The notes: generated by a model not told the origin, from the sequence alone. A stretch of DNA of 64,000 nucleotides from Zeimonas sp036675585 (GCA_036675585.1 JAKFES010000001.1:1-64000), one strand, 5' to 3'. Positions 23,539 to 32,894 are shown, counted from the stretch's first letter. Numbers and translations are program-made.

Positions 23539-24723
23539 ATGCCGCCTCTTTCCGCCGCGGGACGGATCGCGTCCCTGCTGGTCTGCGCCGTGCTCGTCGC
23601 CGGTTGCGGCGCGGACGGCAATGCCGCCGCTCCCCCCGATGCACCCCCGCCTGCCTCGGTGGGCGTCGTGCAGGTGCAGCCGCAACCGACCGTCGTCGCC
23701 AGTGAACTGCCCGGGCGCGTCGAAGCGACGCGCGTCGCCGAAGTGCGCGCACGCATCGCCGGCATCGTTCTGGAACGCGTCTTCCGCGAAGGCAGCGACG
23801 TGAAGGCCGGCCAGGTGCTGTTTCGCATCGATCCGGCTCCGCTGCAGGCCGAGCTCGAGAGCGCGAACGCCCGGATGAGCCGCGCCGAAGCGGCGCTGCA
23901 CCAGGCGCGCGCGCAGGCCGAACGCTACGCACCGCTGGTCGAGGCCAACGCGGTGAGCCGCCAGGAGTACGACGACACGGTGGCCGCGCAGAAAGTCGCG
24001 CAGGCCGACCTCGCCGCGGCGCGCGCCGCGGTGCGCCGCGCACGACTCGATCTGGGCTACGCGACGGTCGTCGCGCCGATCTCGGGCCGAGTCGGCCGCG
24101 CGCTCGTCACCGAAGGCGCGCTCGTCGGACAGGGGGAAGCGACGCCGATGGCGACGATCCAGCAACTGGAGCCGATCTACGTCAACTTCACGCAACCGGT
24201 CGCCGAGTTGGCGCGCCTGCGCAAGGCCCTCGAAAGCGGCGACGTGCAACGCGCCGACGGCGCCGCGGCGGCGACGCTGCTGCTCGACGGCGGGGTCGAA
24301 TACGGGCACCGCGGCCGCCTGCTGTTCTCGGACGTCACCGTCGACCCCGGCACGGGACACGTCACGCTGCGCGCCGAGTTTCCCAACGACGGAAAGCGGC
24401 TGCTGCCGGGCATGTATGTGCGCGTTCGCCTCGAGCAGGGGCTCGACGCGCGCGCACTGCGCGTTCCGCAGCAGGCGATCCAGCGAAGGCCCGACGGCAC
24501 TTCGGCGGTGTGGCTCGTCGATGCGCAGAACCAGGCGGTACAACGACCGGTGAAAACCGGCGCGAGCGTCGGCGACGAGTGGATCGTCACCGAAGGCCTG
24601 ATGCCCGGCGACACCGTGATCGTCGACGGCATCCAGAAGATCCGCCCGGGCGCAGCGGTGCAGCCGACCCCCTGGCATGCGGCGGGCGGCGCGGCATCGT
24701 CGACGACGTCGCCGTCGACCTGA
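23539..24723 (+). CDS. RND efflux periplasmic adaptor lipoprotein (AcrA/MexA type)
   Basis: A 394-residue membrane fusion protein linking the RND pump to the outer-membrane channel. A lipoprotein signal ends at LVAGC (Cys 23). The barrel-sandwich lipoyl half-motifs flank a helical hairpin: GRVEATRVAEVRARIAGIV near 54 and VVAPISGRVGRALVTEGA near 178. The C-terminus includes the VPQQAIQRRPDGTSAVWLVD beta-barrel/membrane-proximal region. I chose ATG 23539 over an earlier in-frame ATG at 23446 because the earlier one lies upstream of the predicted promoter and would bury the signal peptide. It is followed 13 bases later by the pump gene. Confidence 0.93.
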   Translation: MPPLSAAGRIASLLVCAVLVAGCGADGNAAAPPDAPPPASVGVVQVQPQPTVVASELPGRVEATRVAEVRARIAGIVLERVFREGSDVKAGQVLFRIDPAPLQAELESANARMSRAEAALHQARAQAERYAPLVEANAVSRQEYDDTVAAQKVAQADLAAARAAVRRARLDLGYATVVAPISGRVGRALVTEGALVGQGEATPMATIQQLEPIYVNFTQPVAELARLRKALESGDVQRADGAAAATLLLDGGVEYGHRGRLLFSDVTVDPGTGHVTLRAEFPNDGKRLLPGMYVRVRLEQGLDARALRVPQQAIQRRPDGTSAVWLVDAQNQAVQRPVKTGASVGDEWIVTEGLMPGDTVIVDGIQKIRPGAAVQPTPWHAAGGAASSTTSPST

Positions 24724-24736
24724 GCGGAGCGCCGAC

Positions 24737-27700
24737 ATGGCCCGCTTCTTCATCGAGCGCCCGGTCTTCGCGTGGGTCGTCGCAATCCTGATCACGCTCG
24801 CCGGCGTGCTCGCGATCCCGAACCTGCCGGTTTCGCAGTACCCGACGATCGCGCCGCCGAGCGTCGAGATCGCCGCAACCTACCCCGGCGCCTCGGCCGA
24901 GACCGTCGACCTCGCCGTCACCAGCCTGATCGAGCAGGAACTGAACGGCGCCACCGGATTGCTGTACTACGAATCGCAGAGCAACTCGTACGGACGCGCG
25001 AGCATCACCGCGACCTTCGCACCGGGCACCGACCCCGACCTCGCGATGGTCGACGTGCAGAACCGGATCAAGAAGGCCGAGACGCGCCTGCCGCAACCGG
25101 TGATGCAGCAGGGGCTGCGCGTCGAGAAGGCATCGTCGAACTTCCTGCTCGTGACGACGCTCTCGTCGAAGGACGGGAGCCTCGACCGCACCGGGCTCGC
25201 CGACTACATCACGCGCAACGTCCTCAACGAGATCCGCCGCGTGCCCGGCGTCGGCAAGGCCGAGCTGTACGCGTCGCAACGCGCGATGCGCATCTGGATC
25301 GACGCGGCGAAGCTCACCGGATACGGGCTCACGCCCGACGACGTGAACCGCGCGATCGCCTTGCAGAACCGGCAGGTCCCGGCGGGGATCGTCGGCGACC
25401 AGCCGAGCACTGCGACGCAGCAGGTGAGCGCGACGATCGTCGTGCGCGGGATGCTGGCGAACCCCGAGGAGTTCGGCGAGATCGTGCTGCGCGCGAATTC
25501 CGACGGCTCGGCGGTCCGGCTGCGCGACGTCGCTCGCGTCGAGGTCGGCGCCGAAACCTACCAGTTCAGCTCGCGGCTCAACGGCGACGACACGGCGGCG
25601 GTCGCCGTGCAGCTCGCGCCCGGCGCGAACGCGCTCGCCACCGCAACCGAAGTGCGCGCCCGGCTCGACGCGCTGGCCGGGTACTTCCCGCCCGGCGTCG
25701 CGTACGACATCCCGTACGACACCTCGCCGTTCGTCGAGGTGTCGATCGAGAAGGTCGTCCAGACGCTGTTCGAGGCGATGCTGCTGGTGTTCCTCGTGAT
25801 GTGGCTGTTCCTGCAGAACCTGCGCTACACGCTGATTCCGGGCATCGTCGTCCCGATCGCATTGATGGGCACCTTCGCGGTGATGTACGCGGCCGGCTTC
25901 TCGATCAACGTGCTGACGATGTTCGGCATGGTGCTGGCGATCGGAATACTGGTCGACGACGCGATCGTCGTCGTCGAGAGCGTCGAGCGGATCATGGCCG
26001 AGGAAGGCCTGTCGCCGAAAGAGGCCACGCGCAAGGCGATGACGCAGATCAGCGGCGCGATCGTCGGCATCACGCTCGTGCTCGTCGTCGTGTTCCTGCC
26101 GCTCGGATTCATGAGCGGCTCGGTCGGCGCGATCTACCGGCAGTTCTCGCTGTCGCTGGCGACGTCGATCCTGTTCTCGGGCTTTCTCGCACTGTCGCTC
26201 ACGCCGGCGTTGTGCGCGACCCTGCTCGAGCCGATCGCGCCCGGCCACTCGCACGAGCGGCGCGGATTCTTCGGCTGGTTCAACCGCGGATTCCGGCGCA
26301 CGACGAACGGCTACCGGGGTGCCATCGCGCGGATGCTGCCCAGGGCCGGGCGCTGGATGGTCGTCTACGCGGCGATCGGCGTCGCGCTCGCCGTGCTCTA
26401 CGCGCGACTGCCGACCTCGTTCCTTCCGTTGGAAGACCAGGGCTACACGATCACCGACATCCAGCTGCCGGCCGGCGCGACGGCGAACCGCACGCTCGAG
26501 GTCATCGAACAGATGGAGGCGCACTACCGGTCGCGGCCGTCGGTCGAGAACGTGGTCGCGATCAGCGGCTTCAGTTTCTCGGGCATGGGGCAGAACTCGG
26601 CGCTCGCCTTCACCACGCTGAAGGACTGGTCCCTGCGCGGCAGCGACGAGTCGGCGCAGGCCGAAGCCGCACGCGCGAACGGCGCGTTCCAGGAGATTCG
26701 CGACGCGCGCGCGTTCGCGGTCGTGCCGCCGCCGATTCCCGAACTCGGCAGCGCGAGCGGCTTCACGTTGCGCCTGCAGGACCGCGGCGGCATCGGTCAC
26801 GAGGCGCTGCTCGCCGCGCGCGACCGCTTGCTTGCCGCCGCCGCACGCAGTCCGGTGCTCGCGTACCTGCGCGTCGAAGGCCTCGAGGACGCGCCGCAAT
26901 TGCGCGTCGACATCGACCGCCAGAAGGCGAGCGCGCTCGGCGTGCCGTTCGAGAACATCGCCGGCACGCTGTCGACCGCGATCGGTTCGGCGGTGATCAA
27001 CGATTTCGCGAACGCGGGCCGCATGCAGCGCGTCATCGTGCAGGCCGAGGTCGCCGACCGGATGAACCCCGAGGACGTGCTGGCGCTCCACACCGCCAAC
27101 GTGCGCGGCGACATGGTGCCGCTGTCCGCTTTCGCCACGACGAACTGGGACTTCGGCCCGGTGCAGCTCATCCGCTACAACGGCTACCCGTCGTACAAGC
27201 TGTCGGGCGACGCGCGCCCCGGTTTCAGCACCGGCCAGGCGATGGAGGAGATGGAGCGCCTCGTCGCGCAGCTTCCGGCCGGCGTCGGTCACGAATGGAC
27301 CGGCCAGTCGCTGCAGGAGCGGCAGGCCGGCGCGCAGGTGCCGCTGCTGCTCGGCCTGTCGCTGCTCGTCGTGTTCCTCGTGCTCGCCGCGCTGTACGAA
27401 AGCTGGTCGATCCCGCTTTCGGTGCTGCTCGTCGTCCCGCTCGGCGTCGTCGGATCGGTGCTCGCGGTCACGCTGCGCGGCATGCCCAACGACGTGTTCT
27501 TCACGGTCGGGCTGATCACCGTGATCGGCCTGTCGGCGAAGAACGCGATCCTGATCATCGAGTTCGCCAGGGACCTGCACGCCGCCGGCAAGGGGCTCGT
27601 CGATGCGGCCGTCGAGGCCGCACGGTTGCGGTTCCGGCCGATCCTGATGACCTCGTTCGCGTTCATTCTCGGCGTGCTGCCGCTGGCGATCGCCTCGGGC

Positions 27701-27880
27701 GCGAGCTCGGCGAGCCAGCGCGCGATCGGCACCGGCGTGATGGGCGGAATGATCGCGGCCACGCTGCTCGGCGTGTTCCTGATCCCGGTGTTCTTCGTGG
27801 TCGTGCTGCGCCTGTTCGGACGCAAGCCCCGCTCGCTGGCCGCGACGCGCGGCAGCGCCGCGTCGCTGGAGAAGGAATGA
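24737..27880 (+). CDS. RND multidrug efflux pump, HAE1 family (AcrB/MexB type)
   Basis: A 1047-residue proton-driven inner-membrane exporter. It opens MARFFIERPVFAWVVAIL (helix 1). Proton-relay residues are present: the TM4 aspartate pair in GILVDDAIVVVES near 405, the lysine in GLSAKNAILIIEF near 933 and the arginine in RFRPILMTSFAF near 964. Two large periplasmic loops give the expected length. Likely substrates are hydrophobic drugs, solvents or fatty-acid-like compounds; the sequence does not specify which. ATG 24737 is preferred to one at 24677, which would add a basic tail. The outer-membrane gene start overlaps its stop. Confidence 0.97.
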   Translation: MARFFIERPVFAWVVAILITLAGVLAIPNLPVSQYPTIAPPSVEIAATYPGASAETVDLAVTSLIEQELNGATGLLYYESQSNSYGRASITATFAPGTDPDLAMVDVQNRIKKAETRLPQPVMQQGLRVEKASSNFLLVTTLSSKDGSLDRTGLADYITRNVLNEIRRVPGVGKAELYASQRAMRIWIDAAKLTGYGLTPDDVNRAIALQNRQVPAGIVGDQPSTATQQVSATIVVRGMLANPEEFGEIVLRANSDGSAVRLRDVARVEVGAETYQFSSRLNGDDTAAVAVQLAPGANALATATEVRARLDALAGYFPPGVAYDIPYDTSPFVEVSIEKVVQTLFEAMLLVFLVMWLFLQNLRYTLIPGIVVPIALMGTFAVMYAAGFSINVLTMFGMVLAIGILVDDAIVVVESVERIMAEEGLSPKEATRKAMTQISGAIVGITLVLVVVFLPLGFMSGSVGAIYRQFSLSLATSILFSGFLALSLTPALCATLLEPIAPGHSHERRGFFGWFNRGFRRTTNGYRGAIARMLPRAGRWMVVYAAIGVALAVLYARLPTSFLPLEDQGYTITDIQLPAGATANRTLEVIEQMEAHYRSRPSVENVVAISGFSFSGMGQNSALAFTTLKDWSLRGSDESAQAEAARANGAFQEIRDARAFAVVPPPIPELGSASGFTLRLQDRGGIGHEALLAARDRLLAAAARSPVLAYLRVEGLEDAPQLRVDIDRQKASALGVPFENIAGTLSTAIGSAVINDFANAGRMQRVIVQAEVADRMNPEDVLALHTANVRGDMVPLSAFATTNWDFGPVQLIRYNGYPSYKLSGDARPGFSTGQAMEEMERLVAQLPAGVGHEWTGQSLQERQAGAQVPLLLGLSLLVVFLVLAALYESWSIPLSVLLVVPLGVVGSVLAVTLRGMPNDVFFTVGLITVIGLSAKNAILIIEFARDLHAAGKGLVDAAVEAARLRFRPILMTSFAFILGVLPLAIASGASSASQRAIGTGVMGGMIAATLLGVFLIPVFFVVVLRLFGRKPRSLAATRGSAASLEKE

Positions 27881-29382
27881 CGAATCGAATCGACCCCCCG
27901 AGGCGCGAGCGCCGAGCTGCGCCGCGCGAGCACCGAGCTGCGCCGCGCGAACGCCGAGCCGCGCGGCTCGCCCGCGCACTCGCGTTGTCCGTTGCGGCGC
28001 TTCTCGCCGGCTGTTCGGTTGCGCCGGTGCACGAACGGCCCGCCGCGCCGATCGCCGCCGACTGGCCGGTGGCGGTCGACCGGGCTGCCGAAGGCGCGGT
28101 GCCCGCTGCCGAAACCGGCTGGCGCGATTTCTTCGACGATGCCCGGCTGCAACGACTGATCGAGCTCTCGCTGCAGAACAACCGCGACCTGCGACTCGCC
28201 GTGCTGAACGTCGAAGCCGCCCGCGCGCAATACGGCATCGAGCGCGCCGATCGGCTGCCCGGGGTCGACGCGGGCGCAGCGGCATCGCGCCAGCGCGTGC
28301 CCGACTCGCTGTCGCCGACCGGCCGCTCGACGATCGCGAGCCAGTACCAGGCAACGCTCGGCGTGACCGCCTTCGAGCTCGACCTGTTCGGCCGCGTGCG
28401 CAATCTCTCCGACGCGGCGCTCGCGGAGTACTTCGCGAGCGCCGAATCGCGCAAGGCCGCGCAGATCAGCCTGGTCGCGCAAGTGGCCGACGCATACCTG
28501 AACGAACGCGCCGCAATCGAACGCGTGGACCTGCTGCGCCAGACGCTCGCCGCGCGCGAGGAGTCGTTGCGCCTGATCCGGCTGCGCTACGCAGGCGGCG
28601 TTGCCACCGAGCTCGACCTGCGCCAGGCGACGAGCCTGGTCGAGGGCACCCGTGGCGAGATCGCCGACGCCGTTCGCGTGCGCGCGCAGATCGCGCACGC
28701 GCTCGCGCTGCTGATCGGCCAGCCGCTGCCGGCCGACCTGCCCGACGCCCCCCCGCTCGGCGGCCGCGACCTGCTTCCCGACCTCCCGGTCGGGCTGCCG
28801 TCGGATCTCGTCGAGCGCCGTCCGGACATCGCCGCGGCCGAGCAACGGCTGCGCGCGGCCAACGCGCGCATCGGCGCGGCGCGCGCGGCGTTCTTTCCTC
28901 GCATCGCGCTGACCGGCGCCTTCGGCACGGCGAGCGCCGAACTGTCGGGACTGTTCGGCGCCGGATCGGGCCTGTGGAGTTTCCTGCCGCAGATCACCGT
29001 CCCGATCTTCGACGGCGACCGCAACCGCGCCGGACTCGATCTCGCCGAAGTGCGCCGCGACGCGGCCATCGCCGAATACGAAGGAACGATCCAGGGGGCG
29101 TTTCGCGAGGTTGCCGATGCGCTGGCCGCGCAGGCAACGATCGACGAGCGCGTGCGCGCGCACTCGGCGCGGGTCGACGCCGCGCGTCGCAGCGTCGAGC
29201 TGTCGGACCTGCGCTACCGTAGAGGCCTCGACAGTTTCCTGCAGTTGCTCGACGCGCAGCGCACGCTGTTCGCCGCGGAACAGGCCCTGCTCGACTCGCG
29301 GCTCGCCCGTACGACGAACCAGGTGTCGCTGTACAAGTCGCTCGGCGGCGGCTGGGTCGAGCGCGACGGAGAATCGATGTGA
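27877..29382 (+). CDS. RND efflux outer-membrane lipoprotein (NodT/OprM type)
   Basis: A 501-residue TolC-like channel protein. The lipobox LLAGC places the lipidated cysteine at residue 46, and two outer-membrane efflux repeats follow, with conserved FELDLFGRVRN and VELSDLRYRRGLDSFLQLLDAQR. ATG 27877 is preceded by GAGAAGGA and overlaps the pump stop (ATGA). Unusually, about 30 basic residues precede the signal helix, made of three copies of a RE(R/H)RAAP-like heptapeptide. Either this is a real extended n-region, or translation starts later at an unmarked codon. The TetR gene overlaps its stop. Confidence 0.93.
   Translation: MTNRIDPPRRERRAAPREHRAAPRERRAARLARALALSVAALLAGCSVAPVHERPAAPIAADWPVAVDRAAEGAVPAAETGWRDFFDDARLQRLIELSLQNNRDLRLAVLNVEAARAQYGIERADRLPGVDAGAAASRQRVPDSLSPTGRSTIASQYQATLGVTAFELDLFGRVRNLSDAALAEYFASAESRKAAQISLVAQVADAYLNERAAIERVDLLRQTLAAREESLRLIRLRYAGGVATELDLRQATSLVEGTRGEIADAVRVRAQIAHALALLIGQPLPADLPDAPPLGGRDLLPDLPVGLPSDLVERRPDIAAAEQRLRAANARIGAARAAFFPRIALTGAFGTASAELSGLFGAGSGLWSFLPQITVPIFDGDRNRAGLDLAEVRRDAAIAEYEGTIQGAFREVADALAAQATIDERVRAHSARVDAARRSVELSDLRYRRGLDSFLQLLDAQRTLFAAEQALLDSRLARTTNQVSLYKSLGGGWVERDGESM
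27903..27965 (+). repeat. Three tandem 21-bp repeats in the efflux lipoprotein leader
   Basis: Units 27903-27923, 27924-27944 and 27945-27965 differ at only a few positions. Because each is 21 bases they keep frame and encode RE(R/H)RAAP three times, just ahead of the lipoprotein signal sequence. Copy-number change by slippage would alter the N-terminal length without a frameshift. Confidence 0.85.
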
Positions 29383-29942
29383 GTTCGGTGAGTTCCGACC
29401 GGGAACGCACACTGCACGCGATCGCGGGTGCACTGTGCGAGCAGCCGCGGATGTCGATGGAGCAGCTCGCACAGGCGATCGGTGTCAGTCGCGCGACGCT
29501 CGCCCGGATGTTCCCCAGGCGCGAAAGCCTGATCGCCCAGCTGCACGCCTGCGCGCTCGACCGGGCGGTGCGCGCGCTCGACGAGCTGCGCCCCGAGCAG
29601 GGCCCGGTGGTCGACGCGATCCGCCGGCTCGTCGCCACGGTATTCCCGCAGGCCGAGCTGCACTTCTTCCTTTACCGCATCGAGCGCTACGGTGGGCCGC
29701 ATACGTCGGACGACGACTGGGCGCCGCACGAAAACCGGATCGTACGACTGTTCCAGCGCGGCCAGGAGGACGGGGTGCTGCGCGTCGACATGCCGGCGCT
29801 GTGGATGGTCGACACGCTCAGCGCGCTGCTGTTCGCCGCGGCGGAATCGGTGCGCGCCGGCCGGCTCGCGCGCACCGAGGCACCGTCGATGGTGTGCGCG
29901 AGCCTGCTCGACGGAATCGGCCGCCGGCCGGCTGCGCGCTAG
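29379..29942 (+). CDS. TetR/AcrR family transcriptional regulator
   Basis: A 187-residue regulator with an N-terminal helix-turn-helix at about residues 25-48 (MSMEQLAQAIGVSRATLARMF) and a ligand-binding helical domain. The GTG start at 29379 overlaps the efflux lipoprotein end (ATGTGA), so it is co-translated with the pump. A second GTG at 29388 is also possible. It is the probable repressor acting on the palindrome at 23492-23507. Placing the regulator last rather than divergent makes a simple negative feedback loop. The dgt gene converges 7 bases downstream. Confidence 0.88.
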   Translation: MSSVSSDRERTLHAIAGALCEQPRMSMEQLAQAIGVSRATLARMFPRRESLIAQLHACALDRAVRALDELRPEQGPVVDAIRRLVATVFPQAELHFFLYRIERYGGPHTSDDDWAPHENRIVRLFQRGQEDGVLRVDMPALWMVDTLSALLFAAAESVRAGRLARTEAPSMVCASLLDGIGRRPAAR

Positions 29943-29949
29943 GGCCTGG

Positions 29950-31122
29950 CTACGGCGAGGCTTCGCTCGCTGCGCCGAGCACCTCGGCGCCGCCCGCCCG
30001 GTCGAGGTCGCCGCCGGCGAGCCGGATGTGCTCGCGCAACGCGAAGCGGTCGGTCATCCCGGCGATGTAGTCGGCGATCGCGCGCTCGCCGAACGCTTCG
30101 ACCCGCTGCCGGTGCTCCTCGGGCAGCAGCGCCGGGTCGGTGCGGTAGCGCTCGAACAACTCGGCGACGATCGCGCGCGCGCGGCGCATGACCGCCATCA
30201 CGCGCTCGTGTTCGTACAGGTGCGCGTGCAGGAAGCGCTTGAGCTCGGCCGACTCGGCGCGAATCGCCTCGGAGAAGCGCGCGAGCGCCGGCGCGGCGCG
30301 AACCTCGTCGATCGAGCGCACGCCGGCGTCCGCGATCCGGCGCCGCGTCTCGGCGATCAGGTCGGTGACGAGCTCGTCGATCATGCGCCGGATCGTCTCG
30401 TGGACGAGCCGCCGGCCCGCGACGCCGGGGTTCGCCGTGCGGGCGGCTGCGCAATGGCGGCCGAACAGCCCGACGTCGACGAGTGCCTCGACGCGCAGCA
30501 ATCCGGAGCGCAACCCGTCGTCGATGTCGTGATTGTTGTAGGCGATCTCGTCGGCCAGGTTCGCGATCTGCGCCTCGAGCGACGGTTGCCGGCGAAGCAG
30601 GAAACGCTCGCCGACCTCGCCCAGCGTGCGCGCGTTGGCGAGCGAGCAGTGCTTGAGGATGCCTTCACGCGTCTCGAAGCACAGGTTCAGCCCGTCGAAG
30701 GCGGCATAACGCTGCTCGAGCTCGTCGACGACGCGCAGCGACTGCAGGTTGTGCTCGAATCCGCCCCACGGCTTCATGCACGCGTCGAGCTCGTCCTGCC
30801 CGGCATGGCCGAACGGCGTGTGGCCGAGATCGTGCGCGAGCGCGATCGCCTCGACCAGGTCTTCGTCGAGCCGCAGGCAGCGGGCGACCGAGCGCGCGAT
30901 CTGCGCGACCTCGAGCGAATGCGTGAGCCGCGTGCGAAAGAGGTCGCCTTCGTGATTGACGAAGACCTGCGTCTTGTACTCGAGACGCCGGAACGCCGTG
31001 CAATGGACGATCCGGTCGCGATCGCGCTGGAATGCGCTGCGCGTGGCCGACGCGGGCTCGACGTGCCGGCGTCCGCGGCTCGTCGCCGGGTCGGCCGCGT
31101 AGTCGGCGCGCGGCGCGCTCAT
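29950..31122 (-). CDS. dgt: Deoxyguanosinetriphosphate triphosphohydrolase-like protein
   Basis: A 390-residue HD-domain dNTP triphosphohydrolase, hydrolysing dNTPs to nucleoside and tripolyphosphate. The metal-binding HD motif is in LAHDLGHTPFGHAGQDELD near residue 110-130, with RTRLTHSLEVAQIARS near 65 and DEIAYNNHDIDDG near 200. This is the shorter dGTPase-like class common in Betaproteobacteria, not the E. coli 505-residue type. The ATG overlaps the aroB stop (ATGA), placing dgt last in the pil-aro-dgt run. It converges with the TetR gene. Confidence 0.93.
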   Translation of the reverse strand: MSAPRADYAADPATSRGRRHVEPASATRSAFQRDRDRIVHCTAFRRLEYKTQVFVNHEGDLFRTRLTHSLEVAQIARSVARCLRLDEDLVEAIALAHDLGHTPFGHAGQDELDACMKPWGGFEHNLQSLRVVDELEQRYAAFDGLNLCFETREGILKHCSLANARTLGEVGERFLLRRQPSLEAQIANLADEIAYNNHDIDDGLRSGLLRVEALVDVGLFGRHCAAARTANPGVAGRRLVHETIRRMIDELVTDLIAETRRRIADAGVRSIDEVRAAPALARFSEAIRAESAELKRFLHAHLYEHERVMAVMRRARAIVAELFERYRTDPALLPEEHRQRVEAFGERAIADYIAGMTDRFALREHIRLAGGDLDRAGGAEVLGAASEASP

Positions 31123-32228
31123 GTCCAGTGTCCTGTTCCGGCGTTCGCGTCGGCGAACGCGGCGAGCGTCTCGCGCAGCGGCGCCTCGGGAACGCGCCGC
31201 ACGAGCGCATGCCCGAGCCCGTCGAGCAGCACGAACCGGGGCGTGCCCTGCTCGGCCTTCTTGTCGACGCTCATCCATTCGAGCCAGCGCTCGACCGGCC
31301 AGTCGGGCGCGCGCAGCGGCAGACGGGCCGCGGCGACCGCGTCGTGCAGCCGCCGGCAATCCGCCGCGTCGACCAGCGCAAGCCGGCGCGACAGGTCGGC
31401 CGCCATCAGCATTCCGGTGCCGACCGCCTCGCCGTGCAGCCAGCGGCCGTAGCCGCTGCCTGCCTCGATCGCATGACCGAAGGTGTGGCCGAAGTTCAGC
31501 AGCGCGCGCCGACCGCCTTCGCGCTCGTCTTCGGCGACGACGTCGGCCTTGATCTCGCACGAGCGCGCAATGGCCTGCACCATCGGCGCGGTCTCGCAGC
31601 GAAGCAACGCGTCCATGTCGCGCTCGAGCGCGCCCAGATAGTCGACGTCGGCGATCGCGCCGTGCTTGATCATCTCGGCCAGCCCGGCCGAGAGCTCGCG
31701 CGCCGGCAGCGTGCGCAGCACGGCGACGTCGGCGAGCACGAGCCTGGGCTGGTGAAACGCGCCGATCATGTTCTTGCCGAGCGGATGATTGATCGCCGTC
31801 TTGCCGCCGACCGACGAATCGACCTGCGCGAGCAGCGTCGTGGGAATCTGCACGAAATCGACGCCGCGCTGGTAGATCGCGGCGGCGAAACCGGCGAGGT
31901 CGCCGATGACGCCGCCGCCCAGCGCGACGACCAGGCAGTGCCGGTCGAAGCGGTTCGCCAGCAGCCGCTCGAACACGATGTCGAGCGAGGCCCAGTTCTT
32001 GTGCGCCTCGCCGTCGGGCAGGCGCACGGCGACGACCGAGGCGGCGCCGGCGAGCGAACGCTCGACGCGCGCCTGGTACAGCGCGCCGACCGTCTCGTTG
32101 GTGACGATCGCGACCTGCCGCCCGGCGGCGAGCGCGGCCAGCCGCGGGCAGTCGTCGAGCAGTCCGGCGCCGATGCGAATCGGATAACTGCGCTCGCCGA
32201 GCGCGACGTGCAATTCGCGAACGTTCAT
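31119..32228 (-). CDS. aroB: 3-dehydroquinate synthase
   Basis: Second step of the shikimate pathway: converts DAHP to 3-dehydroquinate with NAD+ and a divalent metal. The 369-residue product has the NAD-binding LVVALGGGVIGDLAGF, the substrate region QVDSSVGGKTAINHPLGKNM, and metal histidines in LNFGHTFGHAIE and WLHGEAVGTGM. The ATG overlaps the aroK stop by four bases, and its stop overlaps dgt. Product length and motifs are standard. Confidence 0.98.
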   Translation of the reverse strand: MNVRELHVALGERSYPIRIGAGLLDDCPRLAALAAGRQVAIVTNETVGALYQARVERSLAGAASVVAVRLPDGEAHKNWASLDIVFERLLANRFDRHCLVVALGGGVIGDLAGFAAAIYQRGVDFVQIPTTLLAQVDSSVGGKTAINHPLGKNMIGAFHQPRLVLADVAVLRTLPARELSAGLAEMIKHGAIADVDYLGALERDMDALLRCETAPMVQAIARSCEIKADVVAEDEREGGRRALLNFGHTFGHAIEAGSGYGRWLHGEAVGTGMLMAADLSRRLALVDAADCRRLHDAVAAARLPLRAPDWPVERWLEWMSVDKKAEQGTPRFVLLDGLGHALVRRVPEAPLRETLAAFADANAGTGHWT

Positions 32229-32785
32229 CGGAGGGGCCGCAGCGGGTCGGGCAGGCCCTCGATTATATGGTCGACGAGTTCGTCGATCGGCTGGCGCCCG
32301 CTCGGCACCGTGTGATGCGCGACGGTTTCGTACAGCGGCTCGCGCTCGGCGAGCAGCTGCACGATGCGTTCGCGCGGATTCGCCGTGCGCAGCAGCGGGC
32401 GCATCCGGTCGCGCCGCAGGCGCTGCCACAGCTCGGGAGCCGCCGCCTTCAGGTACACGACCCAGCCGTGCTCGCGCAGCAGGCGGCGGTTCTCTTCGTC
32501 GAGCACGGCGCCGCCGCCGGTGGCGAGCACGATCGCGGGCTGCGCGACGAGCTCGCCGAGGATCGCCCGCTCGCGGCGGCGAAATCCGGGCTCGCCTTCG
32601 AGCTCGAAGATCGTCGCGATCGGCACGCCGCAGCGCTCCTCGAGCACGCGGTCGACGTCGACGAAACGCCGTCCGAGCCGCGTCGCGAGCCGGCGGCCGA
32701 CGGTGGACTTGCCGGCGCCCATCATGCCGACCAGGACGATCGGACGCGACGCCGCGTCGGGCCGGTGCGTGGCGTCGTCGATCAC
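32225..32785 (-). CDS. aroK: Shikimate kinase
   Basis: ATP-dependent 3-phosphorylation of shikimate. The 186-residue product has the P-loop GMMGAGKSTVG near residue 20-30, the DVDR substrate-binding element, and the GGGAVL motif near 90-95 as in the AroK/AroL family. The first ATG adds about 14 residues before the first strand. It sits 109 bases after pilQ; that gap has two GC hairpins, so transcription from the pilus operon may be attenuated here. Confidence 0.96.
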   Translation of the reverse strand: MIDDATHRPDAASRPIVLVGMMGAGKSTVGRRLATRLGRRFVDVDRVLEERCGVPIATIFELEGEPGFRRRERAILGELVAQPAIVLATGGGAVLDEENRRLLREHGWVVYLKAAAPELWQRLRRDRMRPLLRTANPRERIVQLLAEREPLYETVAHHTVPSGRQPIDELVDHIIEGLPDPLRPLR

Positions 32786-32792
32786 GGCGAAC

Positions 32793-32881
32793 GCGCGCGC
32801 CGGGCGCGCGCGGTGCGGGAGACGGAAAGGAAGCGACAGCGCAGAGCGGGCCGGGCGCCGGCGAAGCGAACGCCGGCACCC
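32793..32881 (-). terminator. Two GC-rich hairpins between pilQ and aroK
   Basis: Hairpin one at 32853-32881 has 11-base arms (GGGCGCCGGCG and CGCCGGCACCC) with one mismatch and a 7-base loop, about 14 bases past the pilQ stop. Hairpin two at 32793-32811 is a GCGCGCGCC/GGCGCGCGC near-palindrome just before aroK. Neither has a U-tract. They may partly terminate or process the pil-aro transcript. Confidence 0.4.
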
Positions 32882-32894
32882 GTCGGGCTGCGCG

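Noticed and set aside
23180..29949. Genomic island with integrase or att sites around the efflux operon
   Set aside because: Both junctions were read for direct repeats, tRNA and integrase/transposase genes; none was seen. Only the gene order argues for insertion.
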